This document shows, piece after piece, positions 37,016-45,474 of a stretch of 64,000 bases of DNA. Under the pieces are notes generated by a model. The model was not told where the DNA came from, ran no database searches, and was given only the letters and a program-made list of their open reading frames with translations. How positions within the stretch are numbered: position 1 is the stretch's first letter; every line of letters begins with the position of its first letter. A program made the translations under genes and the position numbers. This DNA is from Pseudopedobacter sp965218985 (GTDB lineage: Bacteria; Bacteroidota; Bacteroidia; Sphingobacteriales; Sphingobacteriaceae): NCBI GenBank assembly GCA_965218985.1, contig CBDCMP010000007.1, positions 1,798,001 to 1,862,000 on the forward strand, in the 5' to 3' direction.

Positions 37016-38458
37016 ATGAAAAAGTTGTATTTTCTCTTCATGGTTTTCTTTGTATGTTCAAAGGCTGACGCACAAATAAAAATTGATTTAACAAATGTGG
37101 ATGATTGGATAAAAGCGAATTTTGTTGGGCAGGGAGTGGTGATTGGGAATGTGAAAACTCATTTAGCAGCTAAGGAAGCGATAGGTGTTTTTAGCAATAA
37201 CGGCGTCCTTCAACTGAGTAGTGGTTTGGTCATGTCAACTGGGGACGTGAGAAGGATACCTGGATTGAATGATAAATATAATGAAAGCACAGGTTTCAAC
37301 AATTCTGGCCAGGCGGAAAAGGATCCTGATCTTCAGCAGATAGAGAAAGCACCATTGTATGACATCAGCGCTATAGAATTTGATTTTGTGCCTTATAACA
37401 ACAGCATATCATTCAATTATCAATTTGGCTCTGATGAATATCCCGAATATGTGGGCTCAGCTTTTAATGATGTATTTGCTTTCATCGTCTCTGATGGTGA
37501 ATCTTCTAAAAATATTGCGCTTATTCCTGGTAAAAACACTCCGGTGAGTATTAACACGGTAAATTATAAAACAAATGCTAAATATTTTATTGACAATAAT
37601 GTCTTCAGCTTAAAGACGATCAAAAGAAACGATCCTAATCTGGGGACTGAAGAGATTTACCGGACCTTTGTAGGTGGTGTGCTGTACAGTATCAAAAGAT
37701 TTTTCGTTGGCAGGTCTGAAGAAGAGAAGGAAGCCGACGAAATGGTGGTGGAGCCGGATGATGATTTAATTAAAAAGGTGAACGATAAATTATACAGGAA
37801 TTTGCAATTTGATGGGATTACTTCAAAATTGGTGGCACAAACTTTTGTTGAGCCTTATAAAAAATATCATTTAAAAATCATCATCTCAGATGTGTCTGAT
37901 AATATTTATGATTCAGGTGTTTTTCTGGAAAAAGGCAGTTTCACGACAATAAAAGATCCTTCACAACCGGGATTTGTTGATTATCCGGATCTTTCAAAGC
38001 AAATCAATGTCCAACGAATCTTGAATGGAGAGCAGTTAAAAGACATCTTAGGGCAAAATGATAATAATGCTATTCAGCAACAAACTGATCCGCAGAACAC
38101 TGTTCAGGATATATCGAACAATTACCTCATCTATTTTGATTTTGACAAAGCTCAGATCAGTGAAGCAGAGAACATTAAAATAAGCAGATTGGCGAATATT
38201 TATAAAGGCTTAGGTAATGGATACAGCGTACAGATCACCGCTCACACCGATAGCATCGGTAGTCTCCATTATAATTTGAAACTGGCTGCAAAACGAGGTC
38301 AGGCCGTGGCTGATTGTTTAAAATCGATAACCCCCGGAATCGGAAATATAAAGTTGATCAATAAGGCTTACCTTGTTCCTGCAGCAAATAATGAGACAGA
38401 GGAAGGAAGAGCAAAAAACAGGCGGGTGGAGGTAAAATTTATAAAAATCAGAAAATGA
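37016..38458 (+). CDS. Choice-of-anchor-L/OmpA-family outer-membrane protein
   Basis: 480 residues: a signal peptide (to ADAQ), a choice-of-anchor L-type domain of about 280 residues (GVFSNNGVLQLSSGLVMSTG, YQFGSDEYPEYVGSAFNDVF, DVSDNIYDSGVFLE), a Gln/Asn-rich linker, and a C-terminal OmpA peptidoglycan-binding domain (YFDFDKAQIS, QITAHTDSIGS, NRRVEVKF). It is likely anchored to the cell wall from the outer membrane. It overlaps the SUI1 gene by 4 nt. Confidence 0.88.
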   Translation: MKKLYFLFMVFFVCSKADAQIKIDLTNVDDWIKANFVGQGVVIGNVKTHLAAKEAIGVFSNNGVLQLSSGLVMSTGDVRRIPGLNDKYNESTGFNNSGQAEKDPDLQQIEKAPLYDISAIEFDFVPYNNSISFNYQFGSDEYPEYVGSAFNDVFAFIVSDGESSKNIALIPGKNTPVSINTVNYKTNAKYFIDNNVFSLKTIKRNDPNLGTEEIYRTFVGGVLYSIKRFFVGRSEEEKEADEMVVEPDDDLIKKVNDKLYRNLQFDGITSKLVAQTFVEPYKKYHLKIIISDVSDNIYDSGVFLEKGSFTTIKDPSQPGFVDYPDLSKQINVQRILNGEQLKDILGQNDNNAIQQQTDPQNTVQDISNNYLIYFDFDKAQISEAENIKISRLANIYKGLGNGYSVQITAHTDSIGSLHYNLKLAAKRGQAVADCLKSITPGIGNIKLINKAYLVPAANNETEEGRAKNRRVEVKFIKIRK

Positions 38459-38814
38459 GCAGTGGCAAGAGGTCCAAAAAATTCAACAGTTTTGATGGAT
38501 TAGTGTTCTCTACCAATCCAGATCAGGAATTGTCAGCTTTTGAGGAGTCAGAGCAAGAGACTTTAAAGCCAACACATCAGGACTTAAGAGTTCAATTAGA
38601 TAAAAAGCAACGCGGAGGCAAAGCAGTCACTTTAATCACTGGCTTTATCGGATCGGATGATGAGCTAAAGGCACTCGGAAAAAAATTGAAGACCAAGTGT
38701 GGCGTTGGTGGCGCATCAAAAGGAGGCGAAATTTTAATTCAGGGTGATTTTAGGGATAAAATCATGCAGTTGCTGCTTGAGGAAGGGTTTAAAGCCAAAA
38801 AAATTGGGAGATAA
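38455..38814 (+). CDS. SUI1/eIF1-like translation factor (YciH family)
   Basis: 119 residues with the SUI1 fold signature: QRGGKAVTLITGFIG, LGKKLKTKCGVGGASKGGEI and IQGDFRDKIMQLLLEEGFKAKKIG. In eukaryotes the homologue tunes start-codon choice; bacterial YciH is tied to translation under stress. The ATGA overlap with the OmpA gene suggests coupling. Confidence 0.93.
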   Translation: MSSGKRSKKFNSFDGLVFSTNPDQELSAFEESEQETLKPTHQDLRVQLDKKQRGGKAVTLITGFIGSDDELKALGKKLKTKCGVGGASKGGEILIQGDFRDKIMQLLLEEGFKAKKIGR

Positions 38815-39277
38815 AATTAGTCTGCATAGAATTTCTAGAAACCAGAAAGGCATTACAGGCAATTGGCTAAGTAATAAAAAAATTTAAATTAAAAATCATT
38901 AGCAAGAAATCTTGATATAAAACCTTCAATAAACGCTAATCGGGCAGCTGCTTCTTGTCAATTTGACATTAAAAAGGGGACTATGTATGAATTAGTTACA
39001 ATTTAATAAGACAAAATTAAGGCATTAAATTTGCATTTTGTTTTTAAATTGATTTTTATTGTAAAACTATTGTCCCAGCGGGGGCAATTTTTTTTTATTA
39101 TAACGTTTATTGAAAGCTACCAATTACCGGAGAATCAATTAATCTTGCAATAATTCAGAGAGTTTTACAAAAAGTTTGATTTTAGAGGATAAATCATAAA
39201 TTTGTTATTCGCATTTTATTAAAGCAAACATATATTTTCAAACACACATTAAATTAAAAACTAAAAACTAAAACACA
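38815..39277. other. 463-nt intergenic region before the TonB operon, with an internal terminator
   Basis: No convincing open frame. A strong terminator-like hairpin sits in the middle (39069-39096). The final 190 nt, AT-rich, must hold the exbB promoter; TATATTTT at 39231-39238 resembles a -7 box but lacks a well-spaced -33 partner. The part before the hairpin could be the long 3' end of the SUI1 transcript or a small RNA. Confidence 0.5.
39069..39096 (+). terminator. Terminator between the SUI1 and exbB genes
   Basis: ATTGTCCC (39069-39076) pairs with GGGGCAAT (39081-39088, one G-T pair) around AGCG, followed by at least eight T. It lies about 255 nt after the SUI1 stop. Confidence 0.8.
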
Positions 39278-40108
39278 ATGGCAAACGCACCAAAACCTAC
39301 CACAGCTAAGAAAGAGAACTCCTCAAAGGGTTCAGGGATTTTCGCAGGATTAGCTATCGTTATCTGCATCGTAATCGGGTGGAGTTTATTTTTACTTGTA
39401 ATGGGAGACGGATCAAATTTTGAAGGTGGAGACAACACCGGTCATCCACTTCCTGGAAACTATTTCGGTATGATCTACAAAGGAGGTTACATCGTACCTT
39501 TCTTGATGTCTATGTTATTGATGGTTATCGTATTCTCTTTCGAACGTTTCTTCGTGATCAACAAAGCAGCAGGTTCAGGAAATGTTGATGTTTTCATCAG
39601 AAAAGTACAAAACATGTTATCTTCATCTAATGTAGATGGGGCAATCAGTGAGTGTGACAAACAAAAAGGTTCAGTTGCTGCGGTGATTAAGTCAGGGCTT
39701 CTGAAATACAAAGAAGTGGAGACAGACACCGTGATGGATACTGAACAAAAATGCTTAGCAATCCAAAAAGACATTGAAGAAGCAACTGCATTAGAGATGC
39801 CTATGTTAGAACAAAACTTGACCATCATTGCAACCCTGGTTTCTGTTGGAACATTAGGAGGATTATTGGGTACAGTGACAGGTATGATCAAAGCCTTTGC
39901 GGGATTAGCCACAGCAGGCGCTCCTGACCAGGCTCAGTTGGCAAATGGTATTTCTGAAGCGTTGATCAATACGGCTACAGGTATCTCCACCTCATTGTTA
40001 GCAGTTCTTTCTTACAATTTCTTCACTTCGAAAATTGATAGTTTAACCTACTCCATTGACGAAGCTGGATTCTCTATTGTACAGACTTACGCAGCGACTC
40101 ATAAATAA
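39278..40108 (+). CDS. exbB: MotA/TolQ/ExbB proton-channel protein
   Basis: 276 residues. Membrane spans lie near residues 18-40, 65-88, 180-205 and 222-245. The channel motif region is TIIATLVSVGTLGGLLGTVTGMIKAF followed by GISEALINTATGI, typical of ExbB. Together with the ExbD pair it converts proton-motive force into TonB movement. It is first gene of a seven-gene plus-strand run to 45087. Confidence 0.94.
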   Translation: MANAPKPTTAKKENSSKGSGIFAGLAIVICIVIGWSLFLLVMGDGSNFEGGDNTGHPLPGNYFGMIYKGGYIVPFLMSMLLMVIVFSFERFFVINKAAGSGNVDVFIRKVQNMLSSSNVDGAISECDKQKGSVAAVIKSGLLKYKEVETDTVMDTEQKCLAIQKDIEEATALEMPMLEQNLTIIATLVSVGTLGGLLGTVTGMIKAFAGLATAGAPDQAQLANGISEALINTATGISTSLLAVLSYNFFTSKIDSLTYSIDEAGFSIVQTYAATHK

Positions 40109-40196
40109 AATAAAGATTAGTAGAGATGCGTTTTCTATTTGAAAAAGAAATGCCTGTTATTAAGAGAATTAATCACTAGTCAATAAAAATAAAAAG

Positions 40197-40811
40197 ATGC
40201 CAAAAGTAAAAATAAAAAGGAAAAGTACAGTTACAGATATGACTGCAATGTGCGATGTGGCGTTCCTGCTGCTTACTTTCTTTATCTTAACGGCAACTGC
40301 ACGTCAACCAGAACCACTCCATGTGGATACTCCATCATCAACAGTGACAGTAAAGTTGCCGGATACAGACATCTCCACCATTACGGTGGGTGATGACAAA
40401 GTGTTTTTTGGAGTTGTTGGACAAGATGTAAGAATCAATACTTTGCAGAGAATGGCCGAACAATATAACCTTACTTTCACTCCTGAAGAGAAAAAACGTT
40501 TCTCCGTGATTGAAAGTTTTGGAGTACCTATGGGCAGCCTTAAGCAATTGATTGCGATGGATAATGCTGAAAGATTGAAACTGAAACAACCTGGCATTCC
40601 TTCTGATTCAGGAGCGAATAACGAGTTGAAGCAATGGATACTTCAGTCAAGATATGCGGTTAAAGAATTACATAACAAAGATTTGAGATTCTCTATAAAA
40701 GGAGATGCCAAGGAAGAATATCCGGTCATCAGAAAGGTGATCGATATCCTACAGGATCAAAACATCAACAAATTCAGTTTAATCACTTCTTTAGAAGCAG
40801 CAGACAAATAA
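40197..40811 (+). CDS. exbD: ExbD/TolR-family biopolymer transport protein (first copy)
   Basis: 204 residues: a short Lys/Arg-rich cytoplasmic tip, one membrane span with the conserved Asp in TDMTAMCDVAFLLLTFFIL, then a periplasmic domain ending in VIDILQDQNINKFSLIT. It is 20 residues longer than the next copy and differs clearly outside the span, so the pair probably forms a mixed ExbD set. Confidence 0.92.
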   Translation: MPKVKIKRKSTVTDMTAMCDVAFLLLTFFILTATARQPEPLHVDTPSSTVTVKLPDTDISTITVGDDKVFFGVVGQDVRINTLQRMAEQYNLTFTPEEKKRFSVIESFGVPMGSLKQLIAMDNAERLKLKQPGIPSDSGANNELKQWILQSRYAVKELHNKDLRFSIKGDAKEEYPVIRKVIDILQDQNINKFSLITSLEAADK

Positions 40812-40828
40812 TTTAAATAACAATTGTT

Positions 40829-41383
40829 ATGGCAGAATTAGATACCTCCGGTGGGAGTAGTAAAAAAGGCGGGAAGGTAAGAAGCAAGAAAATGTCGACC
40901 AGAGTGGATTTAACCGCAATGGTGGATCTGGCATTTCTTTTAATCACTTTCTTTATGTTAACCACTACTCTTGCCAAACCTCAGGCTATGGATATGTTCA
41001 TGCCTGATAAGGATGAAAAAAATCCCGATGAGCAATTAGACGTGAAGGCATCCAGAACAATGACAGTACTTTTAGGGTCAGACAATAAGATAGTTTGGTA
41101 CATGGGAGTTTTGGGGGACAACCCTCCAACTGTGGATAACTTTGGTAAAAAAGGGATCCGCGAATCATTCATCGAAAGCAATAAAAATGTGGTTGCAAAG
41201 ACCGGTGATCCAAAAAAGGGATTGATGGTGATCATCAAACCAACAGATAAGTCAGATTATAAGAACTTTGTTGATATTTTAGATGAAGTGAAGATTGCCT
41301 CAGTGCCTTCATATGGAATCGTGAATAAAATAGAGCCGGCAGAGATAGATTTGATGAAAAAACAAGGGGCTTATCCACAATAA
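40829..41383 (+). CDS. exbD: ExbD/TolR-family biopolymer transport protein (second copy)
   Basis: 184 residues with the same layout as its upstream neighbour: RVDLTAMVDLAFLLITFFML contains the proton-relay Asp, followed by the periplasmic domain with FVDILDEVKIASVPSYGIV. It starts 17 nt after the first exbD. Confidence 0.92.
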   Translation: MAELDTSGGSSKKGGKVRSKKMSTRVDLTAMVDLAFLLITFFMLTTTLAKPQAMDMFMPDKDEKNPDEQLDVKASRTMTVLLGSDNKIVWYMGVLGDNPPTVDNFGKKGIRESFIESNKNVVAKTGDPKKGLMVIIKPTDKSDYKNFVDILDEVKIASVPSYGIVNKIEPAEIDLMKKQGAYPQ

Positions 41384-41431
41384 TGGAAATGAAAATTAAC
41401 GCATTAAATTCACACCTAAAATAAAAACATC

Positions 41432-42250
41432 ATGTCTAAACTTGATATTTTAAAGCAAGACTGGATTGATATTGTTTTTGCGGGTAGAAACAAAGAATAC
41501 GGAGCTTACCAGCTACGTAAAGAAAATGTTAGAAATACCAATAAGGCACTTATCATTGGCGGTTTGCTTTTTATAATAGCGATAGCCTCACCTATCATCT
41601 TGAAGTATATTCAGGGCAAGGAATCTGAAGATAAAGCTAAACTGAAGGAGACCGAAGTGGTTTTATCCGCTCCACCTCCGATTGATGAAAAATTACCTCC
41701 CCCCCCGCCCCCGGTTGAGCCTCCTCCACCCAAAGTGGATCAGGTAAAATTCCCTCCTCCGGTGGTTAAACCAGATGAGCAGGTGGTAGAAGAAGAGCCG
41801 CCAACCATTAAAGAACTGGAGAAAGCGGATCCGGGACAAAAAACCATCAAAGGAGATCCGAATGCTGATATTGTGATCAATACCCCAGTGGGAGAAGGTC
41901 CGATTAATCAGGAAAAAACAGAGGATACCAACCAGATTTTCACAAATGTGGAGGTTCTGCCTTCATTTCCCGGAGGATTGGATGCATTTGGAAAATTCTT
42001 AGGTAAGAATTTAAGATATCCCCCTATTGCCCGGGATAACGGAATACAGGGAAGAGTGTATTGCAATTTTGTGGTGGAGAAAGATGGTTCTCTAACTGAT
42101 ATTAAAGTGGTCAGAGGCATCGGTGGGGGTTGTGATGAAGAAGCCATCAGGGTTTTAAAGAACTCTCCTAAATGGACGCCTGGGGTGCAAAACGGTAGAA
42201 ATGTACGTGTTTCTTACACCATCCCAATTTATTTCCAGCTACAGCAATAA
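41432..42250 (+). CDS. tonB: TonB energy-transducing protein
   Basis: 272 residues. After a cytoplasmic segment comes a membrane span (about 36-56), a Pro-rich spacer (PPPPPPVEPPPPK) and a C-terminal TonB domain: YPPIARDNGIQGRVYCNFVV, GIGGGCDEEAIRVLKNSPKW and VSYTIPIYFQL. It couples the ExbBD motor to SusC-type outer-membrane receptors. The N-terminus (DIVFAGRNKEYGAYQLR) is the form usual in Bacteroidota. Confidence 0.95.
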   Translation: MSKLDILKQDWIDIVFAGRNKEYGAYQLRKENVRNTNKALIIGGLLFIIAIASPIILKYIQGKESEDKAKLKETEVVLSAPPPIDEKLPPPPPPVEPPPPKVDQVKFPPPVVKPDEQVVEEEPPTIKELEKADPGQKTIKGDPNADIVINTPVGEGPINQEKTEDTNQIFTNVEVLPSFPGGLDAFGKFLGKNLRYPPIARDNGIQGRVYCNFVVEKDGSLTDIKVVRGIGGGCDEEAIRVLKNSPKWTPGVQNGRNVRVSYTIPIYFQLQQ

Positions 42251-42258
42251 GTGATATC

Positions 42259-42495
42259 ATGGTATATCAAAAATTCAGAGATAGACAGAAATCGCCCGCA
42301 AAGCGATTTCTGCTCATTTTAGGCCTGGTGATGTTTGCGGTTTACTTTTTCGTTGGCGTGAGTATCATTTTTTGGGATGAATTTCCTTTGATGTATGGAG
42401 TGGATAAAATATGGAGAATCGCTTTTGGCCTTCTGCTCATTGTGTATTCTTTCTTTCGGTTCATCAGGTTAATCAATCAGCAGCAACATGGTTAA
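42259..42495 (+). CDS. Small two-span membrane protein
   Basis: 78 residues with two hydrophobic segments (about 15-37 and 48-68) and basic ends. No family recognised. It lies 8 nt after tonB and overlaps the next gene by 8 nt, so it is firmly inside the TonB operon. Confidence 0.75.
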   Translation: MVYQKFRDRQKSPAKRFLLILGLVMFAVYFFVGVSIIFWDEFPLMYGVDKIWRIAFGLLLIVYSFFRFIRLINQQQHG

Positions 42496-43387
42496 AAAGA
42501 GTGCTTTCTTCTACGTTGGGGTTTTATTTTTGGCAATAATCATGTTCTCTTGTAATCAGCATTCCTCCAAAGGAACAGAAGAGCAGCATATCACTTATGG
42601 TAGTGCCACCATATTGGCTGATGAATCTTTATTTCCCATTGTAGATGATGAATATGAAGTTTTCGCCAATAATTATCGAAGGGCCAAGATCAACATCATT
42701 TACAAACCTCAGCAAGAATTATTGAATCTTTTTTTAAATGATAGTATTGATGTCGCTATCATGTCGAGAATGCTCACTAAAGAAGAATCTAAGATTTACG
42801 AAGACAAGAAGATCATCATCAGACCCACAAAATTTGCGATTGACGGCATCGCACTCATCACAGGAAAAAACAATCCGGACTCTTTGATAACCGTTGAAGA
42901 ATTAAAGAATGCTTTGTCAGGGAATTCTAAAAAGAGCACTAATTTGGTTTTTGATAATCCCAAATCAAGTACAGTGGAATACTTAATGAATCTTTGCGGC
43001 GTTAAAGAGTTCCCTAAAAATGTCTATGCTTTAGCATCTAACAAAGAAGTTATTAAGTATATTAATCAGCATCCAAAAGCAATTGGCATTGTGAGTGTGG
43101 CCTGGATAAAAAGACCTACACCTGATATCAGTGCTGAGGTGGACAAGCTTAAGTTGATAGCTGTTAGCGAAGGTGGTGGACCTTATGTGAAACCCACTCA
43201 AAGCAGCTTAAAAATTGGGACCTATCCTTTAATAAGGGATTTATACCTAATTAATTGTCAGGGGCGGGCAGGTTTAGGCACAGGTTTTGCCTCTTTCCTC
43301 GCTGGTGAGGTTGGTCAAAGGATCATTTTAAAGTCAGGATTGGCGCCTGATTCTTTGCCAAGCCGGCAAATTCAGTTTAGAAAATAA
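42488..43387 (+). CDS. PstS-like substrate-binding lipoprotein
   Basis: 299 residues. Lipoprotein signal with lipobox IMFSC, then a periplasmic-binding-protein fold of the PstS type (SATILADESLFPIV, DVAIMSRMLTKEE, LITGKNNPDSLITVEELKNAL, YPLIRDLYLINCQG). No phosphate ABC permease genes are nearby. The same placement after ExbBD-TonB is common in Bacteroidota, so the role may not be phosphate uptake. Confidence 0.88.
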   Translation: MVKKSAFFYVGVLFLAIIMFSCNQHSSKGTEEQHITYGSATILADESLFPIVDDEYEVFANNYRRAKINIIYKPQQELLNLFLNDSIDVAIMSRMLTKEESKIYEDKKIIIRPTKFAIDGIALITGKNNPDSLITVEELKNALSGNSKKSTNLVFDNPKSSTVEYLMNLCGVKEFPKNVYALASNKEVIKYINQHPKAIGIVSVAWIKRPTPDISAEVDKLKLIAVSEGGGPYVKPTQSSLKIGTYPLIRDLYLINCQGRAGLGTGFASFLAGEVGQRIILKSGLAPDSLPSRQIQFRK

Positions 43388-43410
43388 ATTTTTTACGTAT
43401 AATTGAAGTT

Positions 43411-45087
43411 ATGAATGTAATCAGGAAAATAGCGATGACGACGTTGAGCTTAGCGTTCATCGGGTCTTTAGCACAGGCACAAAGCTTGGAAGATGCTAAT
43501 AAGGCGGTCACTGCAGAGCAGTACCAGAAAGCAAAATCAATGTTTAACAACCTTGTAAAGGTACAGCCCACACCAGAAAACTATTTTAATTTTGGTGAGC
43601 TCTATCTTACATTAAATAAACCAGACTCCGCAAAAGTTATTTTTCAGAAAGGCATAGCTGCTGACGATAAGGGAAAATACATGCTTAATTATATAGGTTT
43701 GGGGACGGTGGATTTATTTGAGAAAAATCCAGCTGCCGCTCAGGCAAATTTTGCCAAAGCCACAAACGATATGAAGAAAAGAGATTATCTGGAATATGTT
43801 TATATAGGTAAAGCTTATACCTATGAACCCTCCAGAGATCTGACCAAGGCTTTTGAATGGTTCCAAAAAGCTGACGAATACGGCGAGAAAGATCCAATTT
43901 TGCACGTCGCAAAAGGGAATGCTTACAAAGCACAAAAAAAGAATAGCGAGGCAGTGGCTGAATACCAAAGAGCCATGTCTTTAAAAGATGATTTATTAGG
44001 TGTGGAAGTGAATATCGGAGAGATATGGACACAGGCGTATAATTTTGAATTGGCCGAATCCACTTTGAAAGGCGTGATCGCAAAGGATCCTAATTTTGGA
44101 CCTGCGTACAGAGCACTGGCCGAGAATTATTATCGTTGGGCATCAGGCTTCCCAAACAGAAAAGCTGAACTATTGCCACAGGCAAAAACCAACTATTCCA
44201 AATATTTAGATTTGACAGATCGTTCTCCGGAATCTCAATACAGGTATTTGATATTCTTATTGAATGCAGGAGATTATGCAACGCTGGAAAAAACGGCTAC
44301 AGATTTCATCAATTCACCGGGCTATAAAGACGATTATGTTTTAGCGAAAAGATTCAGGGGATATGGTGCAGTGGAAAGTGGTGATAACCAGGTTGGTATT
44401 GATGCGTTGAACAGCTTTATGAGTACCATTTCCAAAGATCGTGTTATTGCAGATGATTATTTATACCTGGGTAAAGCTTACCAGAACTTAAAACAAGATT
44501 CTTTAGCCATTATCAATTATGTGAAGGGTTACGATTTAGATACTACCAATACCGAAGTTTTAGAAAATATTGCTAAAACATACTATGCTGCAAAAAAATA
44601 TGGCGAGGCTGCTGAATATTACGATAAAATAACCAAACTTCCCAAATCTACCTATGCAGAGTGGTTCTATTTGGGAACTGCCAATTATTACCATTATGCA
44701 TTTGACTTAGATAGAGCACCGGTAAAAGATACAGTGGCCATAAAGAAAACATTATTGGCTGCTGATAGTGCTTTTACTTATGTAGCCGTAAAAGCTAACA
44801 ATGCAGATGCATATTTATATGTTGCCAGGGTTGAATATTATTTGAATCCAGTAACTGAAAACGAAAAAGTTAAAGACGCCTACGGTAAATACATTGAAAT
44901 CACTACGGTAAAGGAACCTCTAACGGATAGAGATAAAACAAATTTAGTTGAAGCTTACTCTTCAATAGGAGCATTTTATATTAAAACTGATAAAACTAAA
45001 GCTGCTGAATACTTTAACAAAGGATTGGAATTGGCACCAGATAATCAGCAACTCAAAGACGCCTTGGCTGCAATAAAGGCTTCCTAA
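43411..45087 (+). CDS. Secreted tetratricopeptide-repeat protein
   Basis: 558 residues with a signal peptide (to AQA) and about a dozen TPR-like helix pairs across the length (for example AEQYQKAKSMFNNLVKVQP, PILHVAKGNAYKAQKKNSEA and NTEVLENIAKTYYAAKKYGE). It is probably periplasmic and a scaffold; its partners are unknown. It is the last gene before a clear terminator. Confidence 0.88.
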   Translation: MNVIRKIAMTTLSLAFIGSLAQAQSLEDANKAVTAEQYQKAKSMFNNLVKVQPTPENYFNFGELYLTLNKPDSAKVIFQKGIAADDKGKYMLNYIGLGTVDLFEKNPAAAQANFAKATNDMKKRDYLEYVYIGKAYTYEPSRDLTKAFEWFQKADEYGEKDPILHVAKGNAYKAQKKNSEAVAEYQRAMSLKDDLLGVEVNIGEIWTQAYNFELAESTLKGVIAKDPNFGPAYRALAENYYRWASGFPNRKAELLPQAKTNYSKYLDLTDRSPESQYRYLIFLLNAGDYATLEKTATDFINSPGYKDDYVLAKRFRGYGAVESGDNQVGIDALNSFMSTISKDRVIADDYLYLGKAYQNLKQDSLAIINYVKGYDLDTTNTEVLENIAKTYYAAKKYGEAAEYYDKITKLPKSTYAEWFYLGTANYYHYAFDLDRAPVKDTVAIKKTLLAADSAFTYVAVKANNADAYLYVARVEYYLNPVTENEKVKDAYGKYIEITTVKEPLTDRDKTNLVEAYSSIGAFYIKTDKTKAAEYFNKGLELAPDNQQLKDALAAIKAS

Positions 45088-45110
45088 AGAATAAGAAAAT
45101 GTAAATTTAA

Positions 45111-45142
45111 GGGATGGCTAAATTTTAGTCATCCTTTTTTTT
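45111..45142 (+). terminator. Terminator of the TonB operon
   Basis: GGATGGCTAAA pairs with TTTAGTCATCC (one G-T pair), followed by TTTTTTTT. It begins 24 nt after the TPR stop. Confidence 0.85.
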
Positions 45143-45474
45143 ATGCTATTGATATTTTTTTAAAGGCATGATGAAAATGTATAGATTCAAGATTTGTTAA
45201 TTTTTAGAACGGAATTTCGTTTGATAAAAGTAGTTTGATAAGGGGGAGTCACAAATCAAATGAAAGATAAAGCCACATGTCTTTTTTTGCCATTGGAGAT
45301 TTTTTCTCAAAAATGGGAAATTTAGATTAAAAAATCATCTCCTTGATTACAAATACATTTTTTATAAATTTAAATGTATTAATTTATAGGAGAGTATTTT
45401 CTTTTTTTTGCTTTTATAGTAAAATCGAAGAATATATTTATATCTTTAATTCGTCATAGCTACTATTTATCTTT
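45143..45474. other. AT-rich intergenic region upstream of the peptide locus
   Basis: No gene seen. It contains an inverted repeat AATACATTT (45352-45360) / AAATGTATT (45372-45380). A weak promoter candidate lies before the VKOR gene: TTTG (45407-45410), 22-nt gap, TATATTTA (45433-45440). Confidence 0.45.

Noticed and set aside
43685..44083. 132-codon minus-strand frame
   Set aside because: Antisense to the TPR gene, no motifs, no sensible start context.
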